Source of the DNA: Fictibacillus phosphorivorans | Lineage (GTDB): Bacteria; Bacillota; Bacilli; Bacillales; Fictibacillaceae | Length of the DNA stretch: 64,000 bases | Reading direction: 5' to 3' | NCBI RefSeq assembly: GCF_023715845.1 | Contig: NZ_JAMBOR010000017.1 | Span: 18,684-82,683 of the forward strand | Shown here: one piece after another, positions 50,874 through 58,636 of the stretch | Layout: each line of letters starts with the position of its first letter | Numbering within the stretch: the first letter of the stretch is position 1 | Position numbers and translations under genes: made by a program | Notes under the pieces: model-generated | Databases searched by the model: none | Seen by the model: only the letters and a program-made list of their open reading frames with translations | Told to the model about the DNA's origin: nothing

Positions 50874-51665
50874 TTATAAGACGCCATACTTCTCATCACG
50901 CACATCGGTAATAAACATGTGCCCAGGTGCGTGGGTGATCATAATTTCTGGCTTCACATGCATCGCAACCGCTTGAGGAGTTACCCCGCATGCCCAAAAC
51001 ACCGGAACTTCGCCTTCATGGATCTGTACGGGATCGCCGAAATCGGGCTGATATAAATCAAAGATCCCGATGTTTTCGGGATTTCCGATATGAACGGGGG
51101 CACCGTGAACAGAAGGGAAGCGGCTTGTGACTTGAACGGCCCGAACGACGTCTTTTTCAGGAATCGGCCGCATGCTCACGACCATCGGACCTTTAAATCG
51201 ACCGGCTTCAACGCATTCGATGTTCGTTTTAAACATCGGAACATTGCATCCACGCTCGATGTGACGAACCGGTATGTCGTTATTCATCAACGCATGTTCA
51301 AACGTGAAGCTGCAGCCGAGCAGAAAGCCGACCATTTCGTCATCCCAAAGGTCAGTGATGTCTTCCCGTTCCTCAACTAACTGACCTCGACGGTAAACGC
51401 GGTATTTCGGAATATCCACTCGTAAATCTGCATCAGGAGCGACAAGAGCTGGAACCGCTGAACCAGGTTCCGTCACATCCAGCACAGGACAAGGTTTCGG
51501 GTTTCGCTGACAGAACAATAGAAATTCAAAGGCTAAATCTTTTGGCAAAACGACCAAATTTCCTTGCGTATAACCATTAGCGAGTCCGCTCGTCGGTTTA
51601 CGCCACTCTTTGTTTCTTATCATCTCACGTGCTTCGGCTGGACTATATTTGTTAATAACGCTCAT
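50874..51665 (-). CDS. YcsI/DUF1445-family protein (D-glutamate cyclase-like)
   Basis: About 263 residues from the ATG at 51665, behind AAGGGGAG; an in-frame TTG precedes it at 51668. The family is recognised from SPAEAREMIRNKEWRKPTSG near the start, QGNLVVLPKDLAFEFLLFCQ near 34, GFLLGCSFTFEHALM near 110 and FWACGVTPQAVAM near 225. Mammalian and bacterial relatives include D-glutamate cyclase, which makes 5-oxo-D-proline, and YcsI lies with kipI/kipA in B. subtilis. Here it closes a minus-strand operon pxpB, pxpC, NRAMP-like, ycsI-like. Confidence 0.87.
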   Translation of the reverse strand: MSVINKYSPAEAREMIRNKEWRKPTSGLANGYTQGNLVVLPKDLAFEFLLFCQRNPKPCPVLDVTEPGSAVPALVAPDADLRVDIPKYRVYRRGQLVEEREDITDLWDDEMVGFLLGCSFTFEHALMNNDIPVRHIERGCNVPMFKTNIECVEAGRFKGPMVVSMRPIPEKDVVRAVQVTSRFPSVHGAPVHIGNPENIGIFDLYQPDFGDPVQIHEGEVPVFWACGVTPQAVAMHVKPEIMITHAPGHMFITDVRDEKYGVL

Positions 51666-51688
51666 CAAAACTCCCCTTTTTTATGAAA

Positions 51689-52879
51689 TTAAGCAAACAG
51701 CTTTGGAAGTTCGTTGTATAGGGTATAAACACTCATCGCGGCCATCATAACGACGATCAGTACGCCGAAAGCTGTCATCCACTTCGGATGCTTATAGTCG
51801 CCGACAATCTTCGGACGGTATGCGGCAATGAGCATAACACCAAGTGAGATCGGTAAGATGAGTCCGTTCAACGCACCAACTAAGATCAGAATTTTAACGG
51901 GTTTTCCAACACTCACAAAAACAATCGTGGATATGACGATAAATCCGATGATGACCCACTTATGGTATTTTTCAATCATCGGGTTCAACGTACGAATGAA
52001 TGAGACGGACGTGTATGCAGCACCTACTACAGAAGTAATCGCCGCGGCCCACATGACGACACCGAACATTTTATATCCAATATTTCCAGCAGCTAACTGG
52101 AACACGGAAGCTGGCGGGTTCTTTGGATCAAGGGTTAAACCTTGCGCTATGATACCGAATGCCGCTAGGAATAAAAAGATACGCATGATTGACGCGATCC
52201 CAATCGCTGTAACAGATCCTCTCGTAACCTCGCCTAAACTTTCTTTTCCTTTGATTCCTGCATCAAGCAAACGGTGGGCACCCGCAAATGTGATGTATCC
52301 GCCGACTGTTCCACCAACTAAGGTTACGATCGCAAGGATATCAATCGTGTCAGGAACGAATGTTTTAACAACTGCTTCTCCAACAGGTGGCTGAGCGGTA
52401 AACATAACATAAATAGTTAACGCGATCATGACAAAACCGGCCACTTGTGTGAAGCGGTCCATCGCTTTTCCGGCTTCCCTTACAACAAAAACCAAGATCG
52501 CGATCACACCGCTTAACAACGCACCCATTTCAGGTGAGACACCAAACAGCACGTTTACCCCAAGACCAGCTCCAGCGATGTTACCGATATTAAAGGCAAG
52601 ACCGCCAATGATGATTAAAATCGCCAAGAATATACCTAGTCCTGGCAGGACTTCGTTTGCGATATCTTGTGCTCTTTTTTCAGAAACGGCGATAATCCGC
52701 CATACGTTCATCTGCGCACCAATATCAATAATGATGGATGTTAAAATAACAAACCCAAAACTGGCGGCGAGGATGGACGTAAAATGCGTCGTTTGTGTTA
52801 AAAATCCAGGTCCAATAGCTGACGTCGCCATCAAAAACGCAGCGCCAAGCAGTATACTAGCTTTTGATTCTTTCTTCAT
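51689..52879 (-). CDS. NRAMP-family transporter homologue (YcsG-like) without metal-site motifs
   Basis: 396 residues with about 11 hydrophobic segments and the general NRAMP layout. In true metal transporters helix 1 carries DPGN; here the corresponding stretch reads AIGPGFLTQTTHF, with glycine and phenylalanine in place of the metal-binding Asp and Asn. The helix 6 MPH motif is replaced in LVGGTVGGYITFAGAHRLL. A conventional Mn/Fe transport role is therefore unlikely. Position between pxpC and the ycsI-like gene, as for YcsG in B. subtilis, suggests transport of 5-oxoproline or a related compound, as an inference. The start has an AGGAGG site. Confidence 0.83.
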   Translation of the reverse strand: MKKESKASILLGAAFLMATSAIGPGFLTQTTHFTSILAASFGFVILTSIIIDIGAQMNVWRIIAVSEKRAQDIANEVLPGLGIFLAILIIIGGLAFNIGNIAGAGLGVNVLFGVSPEMGALLSGVIAILVFVVREAGKAMDRFTQVAGFVMIALTIYVMFTAQPPVGEAVVKTFVPDTIDILAIVTLVGGTVGGYITFAGAHRLLDAGIKGKESLGEVTRGSVTAIGIASIMRIFLFLAAFGIIAQGLTLDPKNPPASVFQLAAGNIGYKMFGVVMWAAAITSVVGAAYTSVSFIRTLNPMIEKYHKWVIIGFIVISTIVFVSVGKPVKILILVGALNGLILPISLGVMLIAAYRPKIVGDYKHPKWMTAFGVLIVVMMAAMSVYTLYNELPKLFA

Positions 52880-52894
52880 CCTTTTCCTCCTAAA

Positions 52895-53908
52895 TTACTT
52901 CAATTCTTGTTTGATTTTTAGTGAGATTCCTTGTTTCAATTGATGGAGTTGTTTTTCACGGTCTAAATAGAGCTGTTGAGCGACTTCGTGTGAAACTTCG
53001 GTAAACTGTACTTTGTCGCCAGGCTTCAACTGCGCCATGATCGGAAGGTCGACCGTTGCGATCTGCCCGATTTTCGGATAACCGCCAGTCGTTTGTCGGT
53101 CTGCTAGTAGCACAATCGGATTCCCTTCAGACGGCACTTGAATCGTCCCGAAATTCACCGCTTCTGAAAGCATTTCTTGTTCTTTTTCGAGTTGAAGTTC
53201 AGGTCCTTTCAAGCGGTAACCCATCCGGTCGGATTGTGATGTTACCTCAAATGATTCGGTAAAAAGCTTCATCTGGCTTTCGTGCGTGAACCAGTCGTAC
53301 TGTCTGCCTTTCATCACGCGTACTTTCGGTTTTGAAGCAGCTGTTGACGTAAATTCGGATGCGATCGTCCATTGCATCTCCGCAAATTTTTGGCCATCTA
53401 ATTCAGCCGCAAGTCCTTTTGTAATCTGATCCGCGAATTCACTTGGCTTTCCGAGTTGAAGCTCATCATCGGTTTGAAGCGGCTTTCCGTTAAACCCGCC
53501 GATTCCAGCTCGTATGTATGTTGATTTGCTGTTCATCACTTCAGGCAGATCAAAACCGCCCGCGACTGCTAAATAGGCACGGCAGCCTGTTTTACATCCT
53601 CCGAATTTCAGCTTGCTCCCGGCTTTCACTAAAACAGATCGCCACAACTTTACGGGCTTTCCATCAACAGAAGGAGAGAGGTTTCCACCGCAGATCGAAA
53701 TTAATGTGTCTTCTGTAAAGGTCATGTCAGGTCCGAGTAGTGTAAGCTCTAGTGTTGCTTCATTTTCATCATTGCCAACTAAAAGATTTGCTATCCGGTG
53801 AGCGGTTGAGTCCATGACACCACTCGCGATCACACCGTACTTTTGAAAGCCGTACCGGCCAAAATCTTGAACACTAGTAAGGAGGCCAGGTTTTGTAATC
53901 TTAATCAT
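52895..53908 (-). CDS. pxpC: 5-oxoprolinase subunit C (KipA / biotin-dependent carboxyltransferase-like)
   Basis: 337 residues. Family motifs are ITKPGLLTSVQDFGRYGFQK at the start, GVIASGVMDSTAHRIANLLVGN near 25, GGCKTGCRAYLAVAGGFDLP near 102, SRAGIGG-like YIRAGIGGFNGKPL near 132, and PSEGNPIVLLADRQTTGGYP near 263. It is the AHS2-domain partner of PxpB in ATP-dependent 5-oxoprolinase. The start overlaps the pxpB stop by 8 nt, which indicates coupled translation. In B. subtilis the same protein (KipA) was first described as counteracting KipI, the inhibitor of the sporulation kinase KinA. Confidence 0.93.
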   Translation of the reverse strand: MIKITKPGLLTSVQDFGRYGFQKYGVIASGVMDSTAHRIANLLVGNDENEATLELTLLGPDMTFTEDTLISICGGNLSPSVDGKPVKLWRSVLVKAGSKLKFGGCKTGCRAYLAVAGGFDLPEVMNSKSTYIRAGIGGFNGKPLQTDDELQLGKPSEFADQITKGLAAELDGQKFAEMQWTIASEFTSTAASKPKVRVMKGRQYDWFTHESQMKLFTESFEVTSQSDRMGYRLKGPELQLEKEQEMLSEAVNFGTIQVPSEGNPIVLLADRQTTGGYPKIGQIATVDLPIMAQLKPGDKVQFTEVSHEVAQQLYLDREKQLHQLKQGISLKIKQELK

Positions 53909-54605
53909 TCTCTTTCTCCTCCCAACTTTGAAACTCTTCTACTGAAATGGGTACGAATTTTATCTGGTCTCCGGCTTGTAGTAGACTTGGGGTTTCGCCT
54001 TCCGGAAGAAAAAGCTTGCGTGGTGTTTTCCCGATCAGCTGCCATCCGCCAGGTGTTTCGATCGGATAGACTCCGGTTTGTTTGCCTGCAATCCCTACAG
54101 ACCCTGCTGGAATCTTAAGCCTCGGATTCTTTCGTCTTGGCGCAGCGATCCGCTCATCCATCCCGCCGATATAAGGGAAGCCAGGGGCGAAACCAATCAT
54201 ATAAACGATGTACTCACCGTTTGAATGAATGTCGATCACTTCTTCAGGCGTTAAATCGTTTCGTTCGGCTACTTCTTCTAGATCCGGTCCGAATTCTCCG
54301 CCATAGCAGACAGGAATCTCAACAATTCGCGGTTCTGCTCCTTCTTCTACGGCTAGTTTTTCTAGATGTGCGCTCAATTCTTCGCACACTTCATCATAAG
54401 GAAGCGTTTTTGCTTCGATTTTACAAGGGTCATAAAAAACGGCTACCGTTGTAAACCCAGGAACGTACTCGACCATCCAGTCAAAGGACTGTTGCTCTAA
54501 AAAAGAGGAGACTTTCTTTACTTTTTGCTGAATGTCCCGGCTGATGTCTTCACCGAGCTCGATGATTACACTGTTGTCACCTAAAGGTTGCAAGTTAAAT
54601 TCCAT
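53901..54605 (-). CDS. pxpB: 5-oxoprolinase subunit B (KipI)
   Basis: About 234 residues. Two adjacent ATGs exist (54608, 54605); the second has better spacing from AGGGGAG. AHS1-domain motifs are LQPLGDNSVIIELGEDIS near the start, VPGFTTVAVFYDP near 50, VCYGGEFGPDLEEVA near 100, YMIGFAPGFPYIGGMDE near 136 and IAGKQTGVYPIETPGGWQLI near 170. It is the first gene of the pxpB-pxpC-NRAMP-ycsI operon. Its B. subtilis counterpart KipI inhibits the sporulation kinase KinA, but its enzymatic role with PxpA and PxpC is now considered primary. Confidence 0.92.
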   Translation of the reverse strand: MEFNLQPLGDNSVIIELGEDISRDIQQKVKKVSSFLEQQSFDWMVEYVPGFTTVAVFYDPCKIEAKTLPYDEVCEELSAHLEKLAVEEGAEPRIVEIPVCYGGEFGPDLEEVAERNDLTPEEVIDIHSNGEYIVYMIGFAPGFPYIGGMDERIAAPRRKNPRLKIPAGSVGIAGKQTGVYPIETPGGWQLIGKTPRKLFLPEGETPSLLQAGDQIKFVPISVEEFQSWEEKEND

Positions 54606-54819
54606 CATCTTCTCCCCTGTCTATATATGTAAATAAATCAGAATATTTGGATATTTATAAAGGTTTAGTATAAAGGAAAACGCTTTAATGTCAAACCTCC
54701 ATACCCATTGTTTCCCGATAGTAATTATTTCTAGTCTCGAATTTTCGATACAGGTGGCTTATCATTGAACAAACGTTTAAAATGGGGAATAGTAAACCCA
54801 GATAGGGAGTGTTGTAAAA

Positions 54820-55779
54820 GTGTATAAAGAACCAATTTTTCTAAAACCTGTATTCAAAGACCGAATCTGGGGCGGAACAAAGCTCCGAGAAGAGTTCGGC
54901 TATGATATTCCGTCTGAAACAACAGGAGAGTGCTGGGGAATTTCGGCTCACTCCAACGGACCAAGTGAAGTCGTGAACGGACCATTAAAAGGAAAAACAC
55001 TTGATCAAGTGTGGGACGAGCATCGCGAACTTTTCGCAGATCAAGAGGGAGAAGACTTTCCTTTATTGGTGAAAATTTTAGACGCGAAGACAGATTTATC
55101 TGTTCAAGTGCATCCGGATGACGAATATGCGCGCGAAGAAGAAGGAGAGGCATTCGGTAAAACAGAATGCTGGTACGTGATCGATTGCGAGCCAGGCGCA
55201 GAATTGGTGTACGGTCATCATGCTAGTTCAAAGCTGCAGTTTGAAGAGATGGTTGCAGAGGGCCGCTGGAACGATCTGTTACGTAAAGTGGCTATAAAAC
55301 CAGGCGATTTCGTCTATGTACCAAACGGGACGATCCATGCGATCGGCGCGGGGACAATGATTCTTGAGACGCAGCAAAGCTCTGACATCACATACCGCGT
55401 GTATGACTATGACCGCACAGATGATGCTGGAAACACACGCGAACTTCATATCGAAAAATCAATCGAAGTTGCGATGATTCCGCATCAAGATGCCGACTTC
55501 GAACCCGTTTTATCAGCGAACGAAGGGTTGAAGATCGAGAAACTGATCAAAGAGAACTACTTTACGGTATACCACTGGAATCTTGAAGGTTCAGTAAGCA
55601 CTGTAGAAAATCCTTCATATCTTTTAGTAAGCGTGCTAGAAGGAGAAGGAGAGTTGAAGATTGAAGGTCAATCTTCTTCCACATTTAAAAAAGGCGATCA
55701 CTTTATCGTGCCGTCTACTGTGAAAAACTTCGGAATGAACGGCAATGCGAAGTTTATCGTGTCTCATCCAACGATTTAA
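54820..55779 (+). CDS. manA: Mannose-6-phosphate isomerase, class I
   Basis: 319 residues from a GTG behind TAGGGAGTG. The zinc ligands can be seen: Gln96 and His98 in SVQVHPDDEY, Glu116 in FGKTECWYV and His173 in NGTIHAIG. The N-terminal FLKPVFKDRIWGGTKLREEF and the C-terminal cupin-like part are typical of Gram-positive ManA. It converts mannose 6-phosphate to fructose 6-phosphate, which is the outlet needed for the two GH38/PTS systems and for the GH130 system in this window. It is monocistronic, so it is probably regulated separately from them. Confidence 0.95.
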   Translation: MYKEPIFLKPVFKDRIWGGTKLREEFGYDIPSETTGECWGISAHSNGPSEVVNGPLKGKTLDQVWDEHRELFADQEGEDFPLLVKILDAKTDLSVQVHPDDEYAREEEGEAFGKTECWYVIDCEPGAELVYGHHASSKLQFEEMVAEGRWNDLLRKVAIKPGDFVYVPNGTIHAIGAGTMILETQQSSDITYRVYDYDRTDDAGNTRELHIEKSIEVAMIPHQDADFEPVLSANEGLKIEKLIKENYFTVYHWNLEGSVSTVENPSYLLVSVLEGEGELKIEGQSSSTFKKGDHFIVPSTVKNFGMNGNAKFIVSHPTI

Positions 55780-55786
55780 TAGGAAA

Positions 55787-55823
55787 ACAACCGGGATTCT
55801 TGTGTGATTCCGGTTGTTTTTTT
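55787..55823 (+). terminator. Terminator after manA
   Basis: ACAACCGG (55787-55794) pairs with CCGGTTGT (55810-55817), with inner GATTC-type pairing, and is followed by a run of T. Confidence 0.85.
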
Positions 55824-55834
55824 GTGTTTGGGGT

Positions 55835-55984
55835 TTGGTTTGAGCGAAACTCCGGGATTTTGAGCGAAACGGAAGGGGTTTTGAGCGAAGAATCGAAATT
55901 CTGAGCGAAGATCGCCGATTCTGAGCGTAGCGAGCGTTTCTTGAGCGAACGTGTAACAGATTATAAAAACACGTACCGTAAAAA
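55835..55984 (+). repeat. TGAGCG 20-nt-period array, copy F (6 units)
   Basis: TGAGCG at 55841, 55861, 55882, 55902, 55922 and 55942, then the end module ACGTGTAACAGATTATAAAAAC and ACGTACCGT. It ends only 4 nt before the stop of the NERD gene. Its last 83 nt differ at just two positions from copy G on the other side of that gene. Confidence 0.9.
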
Positions 55985-55987
55985 TAG

Positions 55988-56956
55988 CTACTCTAACTCA
56001 TTCAGATGATATACCTTATACTTTCCAAGTTTCGTTGCTGAAATATGGAGGTCATTCAAAAGATGTTTAGCCAAGTGGCGGGAAGAGATCTGAAGGAAGT
56101 CGCAGCACTCATGAATGGATAGTGTTGGGCTAATTAACAGGGCATATTCTTTCAACGTTTCGATGTGTGCACGATTGCAATAATGTCCGCAACTCAAACA
56201 GAACCACTTTCTTCTCACACGGATCATGGGAATTTTACTACATGCGGGACAAGCCACGCCTTTAATCAGATTATTCGGCGTAATCATGAATTTGGAAAAA
56301 AGATCTTGATCGGTTTGATTATGATGTTTAAGCAGAAGCCTTGTTAACTTCTTGATGTCTTTTTTATGAATCACTTCATTGGAATACTGATTTTGGTAGG
56401 TGTGGAATCTAGCAAGCAGGTTCGTGCTATGGGTGACAAACTTGGAGATATTCCTCTCATTCGGCAAGGACATAATTTTGGAATGGGGGTTACTGATGAT
56501 CACGATGGATTCAATCGGAACCGGTGCGAATTTATGGAGGCTCAACCATTCTTTGAACAAATGAGTTTGCCGATAAAGTTGGGAAATGGGGTCAGGGAAG
56601 ACTTCCTCGATATCTTTATACGTGCGGATAAGTTGATGGAATTCTTGATCAAAGAGAAGAGTGCCAGAAATATGCTTTACTTCGATAATCAGAAAAAATG
56701 ATGAAGTTAATATGAGGACATCGATTTGAAAATGGCTGGAGCCAAAGGGGAGACGGACATCGTGGAAAATGAAAGTTTCGTCCTTTGGTAGTAGATCTAA
56801 ATGAAAATCGAGGGATTTTTCACCTTTATAACCGGCAACGCTCCTCATCAGTTCTCCTTCAATTTCGGATGCTACAGGGTGCTCGGGTGAAAAACGCTTA
56901 TGTAAAAGCCTCAATTTTTTTATTTTACTAGATTCCGCTGCTTCTTTAATGATCAT
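55988..56956 (-). CDS. NERD-domain (nuclease-related) protein with zinc ribbon
   Basis: 322 residues from an ATG with an AAGGAG site. An N-terminal NERD domain (PF08378, PD-(D/E)XK fold) shows HFQIDVLILTSSFFLIIEVK, where Asp79 and Glu92-x-Lys94 are the expected catalytic residues. A zinc ribbon follows with Cys236, Cys239, Cys253 and Cys256 (CPAC and CLSC). The C-terminus looks helical and possibly winged-helix-like (FLQISSRHLAKHLLNDLHIS). A nucleic-acid-acting enzyme is likely, but targets are unknown. The gene is alone and bracketed by two nearly matching repeat arrays in the same orientation. Confidence 0.85.
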   Translation of the reverse strand: MIIKEAAESSKIKKLRLLHKRFSPEHPVASEIEGELMRSVAGYKGEKSLDFHLDLLPKDETFIFHDVRLPFGSSHFQIDVLILTSSFFLIIEVKHISGTLLFDQEFHQLIRTYKDIEEVFPDPISQLYRQTHLFKEWLSLHKFAPVPIESIVIISNPHSKIMSLPNERNISKFVTHSTNLLARFHTYQNQYSNEVIHKKDIKKLTRLLLKHHNQTDQDLFSKFMITPNNLIKGVACPACSKIPMIRVRRKWFCLSCGHYCNRAHIETLKEYALLISPTLSIHECCDFLQISSRHLAKHLLNDLHISATKLGKYKVYHLNELE

Positions 56957-57035
56957 AACATCACTCCTTCTACTAAAAGTTCGTTTAGAGGGCGTCTGAG
57001 TCCTTCACTAGAGGTGAGTTTCATAGCATTTAAGG

Positions 57036-57185
57036 AAATCTTGAGCGAAACTCGGTGGTTTTGAGCGAAACGAAGGGCCGTTTGAGCGAAAAGTGAGGCA
57101 TTCTGAGCGAAGGTCGCCGATTCTGAGCGTAGTGAGCGTTTCTTGAGCGAACGTGTAACAGATTATAAAAACACGTACCGTAAAA
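57036..57185 (+). repeat. TGAGCG 20-nt-period array, copy G (6 units)
   Basis: TGAGCG at 57042, 57062, 57083, 57104, 57124 and 57144, then the end module with the TTATAAAAAC variant found elsewhere only in copy F. A further detached piece CCACGTACCGTAAAC follows at 57207-57220. It lies upstream of the NERD gene start. Confidence 0.9.
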
Positions 57186-57237
57186 CCGGCCAATCCTCAA
57201 TAAGTCCACGTACCGTAAACTTCGCATCATAATGAAA

Positions 57238-57257
57238 GCCCCTTGTAACCAAGGGGC
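57238..57257 (-). terminator. Terminator-like hairpin after the LacI-type regulator
   Basis: GCCCCTTG (57238-57245) pairs with CAAGGGGC (57250-57257) around TAAC; on the minus strand it is followed by TTTCATTATG, a weak T tract. Confidence 0.65.
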
Positions 57258-57266
57258 CTCATCTTA

Positions 57267-58280
57267 TTATTTATTCACTTTCGAAGTAGATTCACGCTTT
57301 AGTAGTTTTGCTGGCAAAAGCAGTTCTGTAATCGGGTCATCTGTGTGCTCCATCCGCCAAACGAGCTGTTCGATCGCTTTTCTGCCATACAGCTCGAGAT
57401 CAATATCCATCGTTGTGATCTTCGGGTTCGCTAACCTTGAGAGCTGCCCGTTATCAAAGCTGCACACGGAAACATCGTCGGGCACACGCAACCCTTTTTG
57501 CTGGAGGGCAGACTGAACGAAAAATCCGAGCCCGTCGTTTACACAGAACCAAGCAGTCGGCTGTGCCTCAACCATATCCACCAAATCACGAACATTGTTC
57601 TCATTTTCCTCGACAGATGAAAAGATCATGTCCTGATCCACTTCCAGCTCGTGTTCCTGAAACGCAAGTAAATATCCTTCAAGCCGTTCCTGATAACTCG
57701 GGGAATAGCGGGTATCCCCAACAAATGCGATCTTCTCATGACCCAGATCGATCAGATGCTTCACAGCCGTATAGGCGGCGAAACGGTTATTCGTCAGGAT
57801 GGCATCAGCCTGAATGAGCGGGTGATGATGGTCGATCGTTACTGTTGGAATGCCGGTTTCGATGACTTTGTTGATATATTCCGTGCTGATGTGAGACAAG
57901 ATAAGTACACCATCGACTTGTTTGTTCTCTATAAAAGAAGGGAGGGTCAGGTTCTCCTTCGCCTCATTACTAACAGACTGGATCAGGATATTCAATCCCT
58001 TATTCGTCGCCTCTTTTTCCACACTTAAGTAGATCTTGCCAAAAAAGCTCTGCATCGAAAAAGCGAAGTCTGAAGCGATCAGTCCGATGTTGCCCGTACC
58101 TTTGACCTCTGATTTAGCTGGAGTCCTCTTGTATTGATAACCTAATTGCTTTGCTGTTTCTTCAATTTTTTTACGCGTACTAGGGCTCACACCTGGTTTT
58201 CCAGAGAGGGCCTGTGACACGGAGTTTTTTGAGATATTTAGATGATCCGCAATGTCTTGCATGGATACTTTTTTCGCCAT
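57267..58280 (-). CDS. LacI-family transcriptional regulator
   Basis: 337 residues. The N-terminal LacI helix-turn-helix is VSMQDIADHLNISKNSVSQALSG (given here as its two halves VSMQDIADHLNIS and KNSVSQALSG). The hinge is followed by a periplasmic-binding-like sensor domain with GLIASDFAFSMQSFFGKIYL and DGVLILSH, then AFVGDTRYSPSYQERLEGYL. It is divergent from the ABC importer/GH130 operon, and a 28-bp palindrome lies in the shared gap. It probably represses that operon until a manno-oligosaccharide or derivative binds. Confidence 0.92.
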   Translation of the reverse strand: MAKKVSMQDIADHLNISKNSVSQALSGKPGVSPSTRKKIEETAKQLGYQYKRTPAKSEVKGTGNIGLIASDFAFSMQSFFGKIYLSVEKEATNKGLNILIQSVSNEAKENLTLPSFIENKQVDGVLILSHISTEYINKVIETGIPTVTIDHHHPLIQADAILTNNRFAAYTAVKHLIDLGHEKIAFVGDTRYSPSYQERLEGYLLAFQEHELEVDQDMIFSSVEENENNVRDLVDMVEAQPTAWFCVNDGLGFFVQSALQQKGLRVPDDVSVCSFDNGQLSRLANPKITTMDIDLELYGRKAIEQLVWRMEHTDDPITELLLPAKLLKRESTSKVNK

Positions 58281-58444
58281 AAGTTAAACAAACCTTCCGA
58301 AAAGTGATTTTTGTCACGTTACAAATTTAAATATAAACGAAAAGGTAGATTAAGTAAATAAAAACAAAAAAAGAAATTCAAAATACCTCTCCACTCTTGA
58401 TCCAACAAAGGAATTTATTCTCATAAAATATTCTGATAAATCAA

Positions 58445-58473
58445 TTGACAACATTACATTTACATGTAATAAT
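58445..58473 (+). promoter_or_regulatory. Candidate promoter in the LacI/ABC divergent region
   Basis: TTGACA (58445-58450), a 17-nt spacer and AATAAT (58468-58473) with an extended TG upstream. A second, more proximal candidate is TTGTAA (58523-58528) with TTTAAT (58546-58551), also 17 nt apart, whose start point would fall in the palindromic operator. The 356-nt gap 58281-58636 holds no gene. Confidence 0.5.
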
Positions 58474-58552
58474 CACATTACATAAAGTTACAAAACAATT
58501 ACTAAAATGACATACCAGTACTTTGTAATGAAGTTCCACGCTTTTTTTAATA

Positions 58553-58580
58553 CCTGAAATGATAGCGCTACCATTTCAGG
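58553..58580. promoter_or_regulatory. 28-bp palindromic LacI-type operator
   Basis: The site is CCTGAAATG-A-TAGCGCTA-C-CATTTCAGG, a palindrome with only one mismatched pair and a CG at the centre as is usual for LacI/CcpA-type operators. It lies 57 nt before the binding-protein gene and downstream of the candidate promoters, where a bound repressor would block transcription. Confidence 0.85.
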
Positions 58581-58636
58581 CCCGTAATTTGAGTATGTAA
58601 TTACCACGCATCACTAAAAACAAGGGGGATATTCTG

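Noticed and set aside
51828..52943. Two plus-strand open frames (51828-52394 and 52428-52943) opposite the NRAMP homologue
   Set aside because: They mirror the hydrophobic minus-strand gene, lack start signals and do not resemble proteins.
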